NCBI GenBank assembly: GCA_013043915.1 | Contig: JABEVH010000097.1 | Span: 1 to 9,694, forward strand | Length of the DNA: 9,694 bases | Origin: Pseudomonadales bacterium | Lineage (GTDB): Bacteria > Pseudomonadota > Gammaproteobacteria > Pseudomonadales > Moraxellaceae | Reading direction: 5' to 3' | Shown here: positions 5,801-9,694 of the stretch, in pieces | Numbering within the stretch: position 1 is the first letter of the stretch | How the letters are laid out: every line of letters begins with the position of its first letter | Notes under the pieces: generated by a model | What the model saw: only the letters and a program-made list of their open reading frames with translations | What the model was told of the DNA's origin: nothing | Database searches by the model: none | Position numbers and translations under genes: made by a program

Positions 5801-6945
5801 GTTCACGCTTGCGTCCATCCCTGCTGAATCAAAAGGTTCACGGTGGCGCCGGCTTGAAAAAAGGTGCCGCTATTACGGCTGAAATACTGGATGGACTTAA
5901 GTTCTCAGAATGGTTCGATCTGCGTCCGATGGATGAAGCGACTACTGAACTGCTTGAACGTACACGTGATTATCTGAAAGAACGTGAAGAAGCGATCGAA
6001 GCTAGGTTTGTGGAGCAAAAGCGCAAGATCAGTGCCGGCGATGAGCTTCAGCATGGTGTGTTAAAAGTCGTCAAGGTATATCTGGCCGTGAAGCGTCGCA
6101 TTCAGCCGGGAGACAAGATGGCGGGACGCCACGGTAACAAGGGTGTGGTGTCCGTCATTATGCCGGTTGAAGACATGCCCTATGATGAACATGGTGAGCC
6201 GGTGGATGTTGTGCTCAATCCGCTGGGTGTGCCTTCACGCATGAACGTGGGTCAGATACTTGAAACGCATTTGGGCTGGGCAGCCAAAGGTCTAGGCTTG
6301 CGCATTGGAACCATGCTTGATGAGCAACGCAAGACCAGCGAACTGCGTCAGTTCCTCGAAAAGATATATAACGGTGTCGATGGGCTAAAGGAGGATGTAG
6401 GGTCACTCAGTGATGATGAGGTCCTTAATCTGTCCAAAAACCTGCGTGCTGGCGTCCCCATGGCTACTCCGGTATTTGACGGCGCCCATGAAAGTGGAAT
6501 TAAAGCACTGTTGCGTCTGGCTGAGTTGCCTGAAAGTGGCCAGCAGTGGCTCTATGATGGCCGTACGGGCGAGCGTTTTGATCGTCCCGTGACCGTGGGT
6601 TATATGTACATGCTCAAGCTCAACCACTTGGTGGATGACAAAATGCATGCGCGTTCTACCGGGTCGTACTCACTGGTTACGCAGCAGCCGTTGGGAGGTA
6701 AAGCCCAATTCGGAGGCCAACGCTTTGGTGAGATGGAAGTGTGGGCACTGGAAGCCTATGGGGCTGCATATACCCTGCAGGAAATGCTGACGGTCAAGTC
6801 TGATGATGTCAATGGTCGTACGCGTATCTATAAGAATATTGTCGATGGTGATCATCGTATGGAGCCAGGCATGCCTGAGTCCTTTAATGTTCTTATCAAG
6901 GAAATTCGTAGCTTGAGTATCGATATTGAATTGGATTCGGACTAA
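2875..6945 (+). CDS. rpoB: DNA-directed RNA polymerase subunit beta
   Basis: RpoB forms one jaw of the core polymerase and much of the active-site and RNA-channel wall. The protein is 1356 residues (E. coli 1342). Landmarks in order: N-terminal MAYSYTEKKRIRKHFG; RSPGVFFD in the first lobe; RYDLSNVGRMKFNRRL; the rifampicin pocket starting GSSQLSQFMDQNN at 511; CPIETPEGPNIGL; NFEDS with Glu817/Asp818 near the active centre; GDKMAGRHGNKG with Lys1081 and Lys1089 (E. coli K1065/K1073); and a highly conserved end with YMYMLKLNHLVDDKMHARS and IEIRSL-like tail. Rifampicin-site residues equivalent to E. coli D516, H526 and S531 are all wild type (D520, H530, S535), so no target resistance is expected. 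The region after FTRDG (938) up to GDKMAGR is about 12 residues longer than in E. coli and strongly diverged. Expression follows readthrough of the terminator at 2714-2751. Confidence 0.99.
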   Translation: MAYSYTEKKRIRKHFGNLPALMDVPYLLAIQVDSYRSFLQEGLPPSKRQDIGLQAAFRSVFPIDSNSGNAALEFVEYSLGKPVFDVRECILRGMTYAAPLRVKIRLMIYDRETTPKSIKSIREQEVYMGELPLMTENGTFIINGSERVIVSQLHRSPGVFFDHDKGKTHSSGKLLYNARIIPYRGSWLDFEFDPKDLVYVRIDRRRKLPATVLLRALGYNADQVIEMFFETTRVHVGDQGFSIDLIADRLKGETLSFDVSGADRVIVEANKRITPRHIREIEKAGIKQLSIPGSYLIGKVVAATLMHPKNQEVLVECNTVVTEEVLNKILSAGLESFNIIFTNDLDRGSFISDNLQIHTTHSELETLAEIYRMMRPGEPPTRDAAENLFKNLFFSAERYDLSNVGRMKFNRRLGRKLSTGSGVLSREDIIDVLRTLISIRNGKGEVDDIDHLGNRRIRSVGEMTENQFRVGLVRVERAVKERLSVAESENLMPQDLVNAKPVSAAIKEFFGSSQLSQFMDQNNPLSEVTHKRRVSALGPGGLTRERAGFEVRDVHPTHYGRVCPIETPEGPNIGLINSLAVYARTNEYGFLESPYRKVADGQVTDATEYLSAIEEGDAVIAQADSAVDGEGRFVEDLVTVRNKNEFTVVGPDKVTHMDISPRQVVSVAASLIPFLEHDDANRALMGSNMQRQAVPTLRSEKPLVGTGMERYVARDSGVCVVARRGGVIDTVDAARIVVRVADGEVQAGEAGVDIYNLTKYTRSNQNTCINQRSIVNVGDTVARGDILADGPSVDMGELALGQNMRVAFMPWNGYNFEDSILLSERVVQEDRFTSIHIQELQCIARDTKLGSEEITADIPNVGEAALSKLDEAGIVYIGAEVNAGDILVGKVTPKGETQLSPEEKLLRAIFGEKASDVKDSSLRVPSGTKGTIIDVQVFTRDGLEKDTRALSIEKEHLNAYRKDLKEEYRIFEEAACSRLRPSLLNQKVHGGAGLKKGAAITAEILDGLKFSEWFDLRPMDEATTELLERTRDYLKEREEAIEARFVEQKRKISAGDELQHGVLKVVKVYLAVKRRIQPGDKMAGRHGNKGVVSVIMPVEDMPYDEHGEPVDVVLNPLGVPSRMNVGQILETHLGWAAKGLGLRIGTMLDEQRKTSELRQFLEKIYNGVDGLKEDVGSLSDDEVLNLSKNLRAGVPMATPVFDGAHESGIKALLRLAELPESGQQWLYDGRTGERFDRPVTVGYMYMLKLNHLVDDKMHARSTGSYSLVTQQPLGGKAQFGGQRFGEMEVWALEAYGAAYTLQEMLTVKSDDVNGRTRIYKNIVDGDHRMEPGMPESFNVLIKEIRSLSIDIELDSD

Positions 6946-6972
6946 ACAAGCTGAAGTGATTAGGTACTGGAT

Positions 6973-6991
6973 GGCGGGCGATAAGCCCGTC
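6973..6991 (+). other. Hairpin in the rpoB-rpoC spacer
   Basis: GGCGGGC (6973-6979) pairs with GCCCGTC (6985-6991) around the loop GATAA. There are seven pairs including one G-T wobble, plus a possible T-A pair at 6972/6992. An A-rich stretch, not a T-tract, follows, so it is not an intrinsic terminator on this strand. It may stabilise or punctuate the rpoBC message. The remaining bases of the 81-base spacer show only the rpoC ribosome-binding site. Confidence 0.55.
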
Positions 6992-7014
6992 AGCAAAAAG
7001 ATGCAGCTCCTGGT

Positions 7015-7020
7015 GGAGGT
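7015..7020 (+). promoter_or_regulatory. Shine-Dalgarno sequence of rpoC
   Basis: GGAGGT is a near-ideal site 6 bases before the GTG at 7027. It supports that non-ATG start; from memory E. coli rpoC also begins with GTG encoding the same Met-Lys-Asp-Leu. Confidence 0.85.
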
Positions 7021-7026
7021 AGTCCT

Positions 7027-9694
7027 GTGAAAGATTTGCAGAATCTGTTGAGACATCGCGGACAGAGTGAAGAGTTCGATAAAATTCGTATTGGACTGGC
7101 ATCTCCTGAAAAGATCCGCAGCTGGTCATTTGGCGAAGTTAAAAAGCCGGAAACTATCAACTATCGTACGTTTAAGCCCGAACGTGACGGTCTTTTTTGC
7201 GCTAAAATCTTTGGCCCAGTCAAGGATTATGAGTGCCTGTGTGGTAAATATAAGCGACTGAAGCACCGCGGTGTGATCTGTGAGAAATGTGGTGTAGAAG
7301 TCACACTGGCTACTGAACGTCGTGAACGCATGGGGCATATAGAACTGGCCTCACCGGTTGCGCATATTTGGTTTTTGAAGTCACTACCTTCTCGTATTGG
7401 CTTAATGCTGGATATGACGCTGCGTGATATTGAGCGTGTACTGTATTTCGAAAGTTTTGTTGTCATTGAGTCAGGCGTGACAACGCTGGAATGTGGTCAG
7501 CTCCTCAATGATGAAGAGTACTACACCGCCCTGGAAGAATTTGGGGATGAGTTCGACGCGCGCATGGGTGCTGAAGCTATTCAGGCCTTGTTGCAAGAAA
7601 TCGATCTCGAATCTGAGATTGTTTCTCTGCGTGAAGAAATTCCCAATACGACGTCAGAAACCAAACTAAAAAAACTGACTAAACGCGTTAAGCTCATGGA
7701 GGCATTTAAAGAGTCAGCTAATCGTCCCGAATGGATGATTTTGACAGTTCTGCCGGTACTGCCTCCTGACTTGCGTCCGCTGGTACCTCTGGAAGGTGGG
7801 CGTTTTGCTACATCAGATCTAAATGATCTGTACCGCCGTGTGATTAATCGAAATAATCGTCTCAAGCGTTTGCTGGAGCTGTCGGCTCCGGACATCATCG
7901 TGCGCAATGAAAAGCGTATGCTGCAAGAAGCCGTAGATGCCTTGCTGGATAATGGCCGTCGCGGCCGGGCCATTACGGGCACTAACAAACGCCCCTTGAA
8001 GTCCCTGGCTGATATGATCAAGGGCAAACAGGGTCGTTTCCGTCAGAATTTGCTGGGTAAGCGCGTCGATTACTCCGGCCGTTCGGTGATTGTGGTAGGC
8101 CCTACATTACGCCTGCACCAATGCGGTTTGCCCAAGAAAATGGCATTAGAGCTTTTCAAACCCTTTATATTTGGCAAGCTGGAACTCAAGGGTTTGGCGA
8201 CAACCATCAAAGCTGCCAAAAAAATGGTTGAGCGCGAAGAACCGGTGGTATGGGATATTCTGGCCGAGGTGATCCGCGAACATCCCGTAATGCTAAACCG
8301 CGCTCCTACGTTGCATCGTTTGGGTCTGCAAGCGTTTGAGCCGGTATTGATTGAAGGCAAAGCCATACAGCTGCATCCGCTGGTATGTACGGCGTTTAAC
8401 GCTGACTTTGACGGAGATCAGATGGCCGTTCACGTGCCACTGACTATCGAAGCTCAGTTGGAAGCGCGTGCCTTGATGATGTCGACCAACAACATTCTTT
8501 CGCCTGCGAATGGCGACCCCATCATCGGTCCTACCCAGGACGTGGTGTTGGGTCTTTACTACATCACGCGCGATCGTATCAATGCGCGTGGTGAAGGCAT
8601 GGTTTTTGCCGATATTCCTGAGGTCTTGCGCGCCTTGGCGACGCATCATGTTGACGTACATGCACGTGTTAAGGTGCGGCTGCGCGAAGTGACTATCAAT
8701 GATGATGGTCAGCAGGTGGATCGGACTTTTCTTGCTGATACGACTCCAGGGCGCTGCATGTTGTGGGACATCGTGCCTGAAGGCATGCCGTTTGATCTTG
8801 CTAACCAGCCCATGACCAAAAAGGCCTTATCGCGACTGTTAAATAGTTGCTATAGAATTTTGGGATTGAAGCCTACGGTCATCTTTGCAGATCAGTTGAT
8901 GTATTTGGGTTTTGCCCAAGCGACTTATTCGGGCGTATCGGTAGGCATGGAAGACATGCTGATTCCTGATCAGAAGCAAAGCATCATTGAAGCTGCTGAA
9001 GATGAAGTCCGTGAAATTGAAAATCAGTTCAATGCGGGTCTGGTAACGCGGGGTGAGCGTTATAACAAGGTTGTTGATATCTGGGGACGTACCAATGACC
9101 TCGTAGCCAAGGTCATGATGGAAAACCTTGCCCATGAGCGTGTAAGGGATCGCCATGGCGATATGGTTGAACAGCAATCGTTCAACTCGATCTATATCAT
9201 GGCTGACTCCGGTGCTCGTGGTAGCGCAAGCCAGATTCGACAGCTGGCGGGTATGCGTGGTCTTATGGCTAAGCCGGATGGATCCATTATCGAAACGCCT
9301 ATTAAGGCCAACTTCCGCGAAGGACTCACGGTTCTGCAGTACTTTATTTCCACGCATGGTGCGCGTAAAGGTCTAGCAGATACAGCTCTTAAGACTGCTA
9401 ACTCAGGTTACCTGACCCGTCGCCTGGTCGATGTGGCCCAGGATCTGGTGGTCATTGATCATGATTGCGGTACACGTCGCGGTTTAACGATGACGCCGCT
9501 TATCGATGGTGGTGAAATTACCGAGCCACTGCGCGATCGCGTGCTTGGGCGGGTTTTAGCCGTTGATGTCTGTGAGCCTGGAAGTGAAGTGGTTCTAGCA
9601 GAAGAAGGCACCTTGCTGGATGAGAAGTGGGTAGACAAACTTGAACTGGCTGGCGTTGATGAAGTGACCGTACGTTCGGTGACGACATGTAATA
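7027..9694 (+). CDS. rpoC: DNA-directed RNA polymerase subunit beta-prime, N-terminal two thirds (3' truncated by window)
   Basis: RpoC carries the catalytic magnesium site and, with RpoB, forms the core polymerase. The window encodes 889 complete codons of about 1400. Residue numbering matches E. coli exactly as far as can be checked. The first zinc site is Cys70, Cys72, Cys85, Cys88 (ECLCGKYK, ICEKCGVE). The catalytic NADFDGDQMA has Asp460, Asp462 and Asp464. The first two ligands of the second zinc site are Cys814 (DHDCGT) and Cys888 (VTTCN, the last full residues); the remaining two cysteines lie past the end. Between these are the rudder/switch region (NGRRGRAITG, KQGRFRQNLLGKRVDYSGRS) and the bridge helix (GARKGLADTALKTANSGYLT). 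The start is GTG at 7027, set by GGAGGT. No frameshift or stop interrupts the frame. The trigger loop is outside the window. Confidence 0.99.
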   Translation, partial: MKDLQNLLRHRGQSEEFDKIRIGLASPEKIRSWSFGEVKKPETINYRTFKPERDGLFCAKIFGPVKDYECLCGKYKRLKHRGVICEKCGVEVTLATERRERMGHIELASPVAHIWFLKSLPSRIGLMLDMTLRDIERVLYFESFVVIESGVTTLECGQLLNDEEYYTALEEFGDEFDARMGAEAIQALLQEIDLESEIVSLREEIPNTTSETKLKKLTKRVKLMEAFKESANRPEWMILTVLPVLPPDLRPLVPLEGGRFATSDLNDLYRRVINRNNRLKRLLELSAPDIIVRNEKRMLQEAVDALLDNGRRGRAITGTNKRPLKSLADMIKGKQGRFRQNLLGKRVDYSGRSVIVVGPTLRLHQCGLPKKMALELFKPFIFGKLELKGLATTIKAAKKMVEREEPVVWDILAEVIREHPVMLNRAPTLHRLGLQAFEPVLIEGKAIQLHPLVCTAFNADFDGDQMAVHVPLTIEAQLEARALMMSTNNILSPANGDPIIGPTQDVVLGLYYITRDRINARGEGMVFADIPEVLRALATHHVDVHARVKVRLREVTINDDGQQVDRTFLADTTPGRCMLWDIVPEGMPFDLANQPMTKKALSRLLNSCYRILGLKPTVIFADQLMYLGFAQATYSGVSVGMEDMLIPDQKQSIIEAAEDEVREIENQFNAGLVTRGERYNKVVDIWGRTNDLVAKVMMENLAHERVRDRHGDMVEQQSFNSIYIMADSGARGSASQIRQLAGMRGLMAKPDGSIIETPIKANFREGLTVLQYFISTHGARKGLADTALKTANSGYLTRRLVDVAQDLVVIDHDCGTRRGLTMTPLIDGGEITEPLRDRVLGRVLAVDVCEPGSEVVLAEEGTLLDEKWVDKLELAGVDEVTVRSVTTCN

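Noticed and set aside
7581..9357. Several opposite-strand open frames of 98-172 codons over rpoC
   Set aside because: All lie inside the intact rpoC frame, with no ribosome-binding site pattern or family resemblance; they are shadows of the coding strand.
9532..9541. Palindrome CGCGATCGCG in rpoC
   Set aside because: It encodes the conserved Leu-Arg-Asp-Arg-Val motif. I noticed no other copies in the window, so there is no sign of a repeat family.

Overview
The window is the ribosomal-protein / RNA-polymerase segment of a bacterial chromosome: nusG (3' end), rplK, rplA, rplJ, rplL, rpoB and the first two thirds of rpoC, all on the + strand. Protein sequences compared from memory are closest to Gammaproteobacteria. 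The visible RpoC is collinear with Escherichia coli beta-prime to residue 888 with no net length change, the rifampicin region of RpoB is almost identical, and rpoC uses the same GTG start. The L10 tail and the RpoB variable insert differ from E. coli, so a non-enteric gammaproteobacterium is likely. I cannot name the genus.

Layout: 1-293 is the C-terminal half of NusG. The short gap that follows holds an RNA element shaped like the binding site of ribosomal protein L1, placed against the rplK ribosome-binding site. rplK (365-796) and rplA (799-1494) are 2 bases apart and probably translationally coupled. The 222-base gap 1495-1716 is a structured leader: a three-part hairpin, then the L10-leader core with a kink-turn-like bulge, then two more hairpins before rplJ (1717-2241). 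rplL (2287-2664) follows. The 210-base gap 2665-2874 holds a rho-independent terminator (attenuator), then a long interrupted hairpin that resembles an RNase III processing site. rpoB (2875-6945) follows, then an 81-base spacer with one hairpin, then rpoC (7027 to beyond the window end).

How the parts work together: L11, L1, L10 and L7/L12 form the two mobile ribosomal stalks. RpoB and RpoC form the polymerase core. NusG links that polymerase to Rho or to the leading ribosome. In the E. coli paradigm L1 represses the L11-L1 mRNA, the L10-L12 complex represses the rplJ-rplL mRNA, and a leaky terminator plus RNase III cleavage before rpoB lets ribosomal protein output exceed polymerase output. 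RNA elements matching all of these controls can be read here, but their activity in this organism is inferred.

I found no tRNA, rRNA, mobile element, CRISPR array, prophage, pseudogene or foreign insertion, and no unknown gene. This is a conserved housekeeping region. The points worth a second look are the intergenic RNA structures, a repeat in the L10 C-terminal helix that predicts a larger L12 stalk, and a longer, diverged variable insert in RpoB. I see no evidence of an undescribed system.
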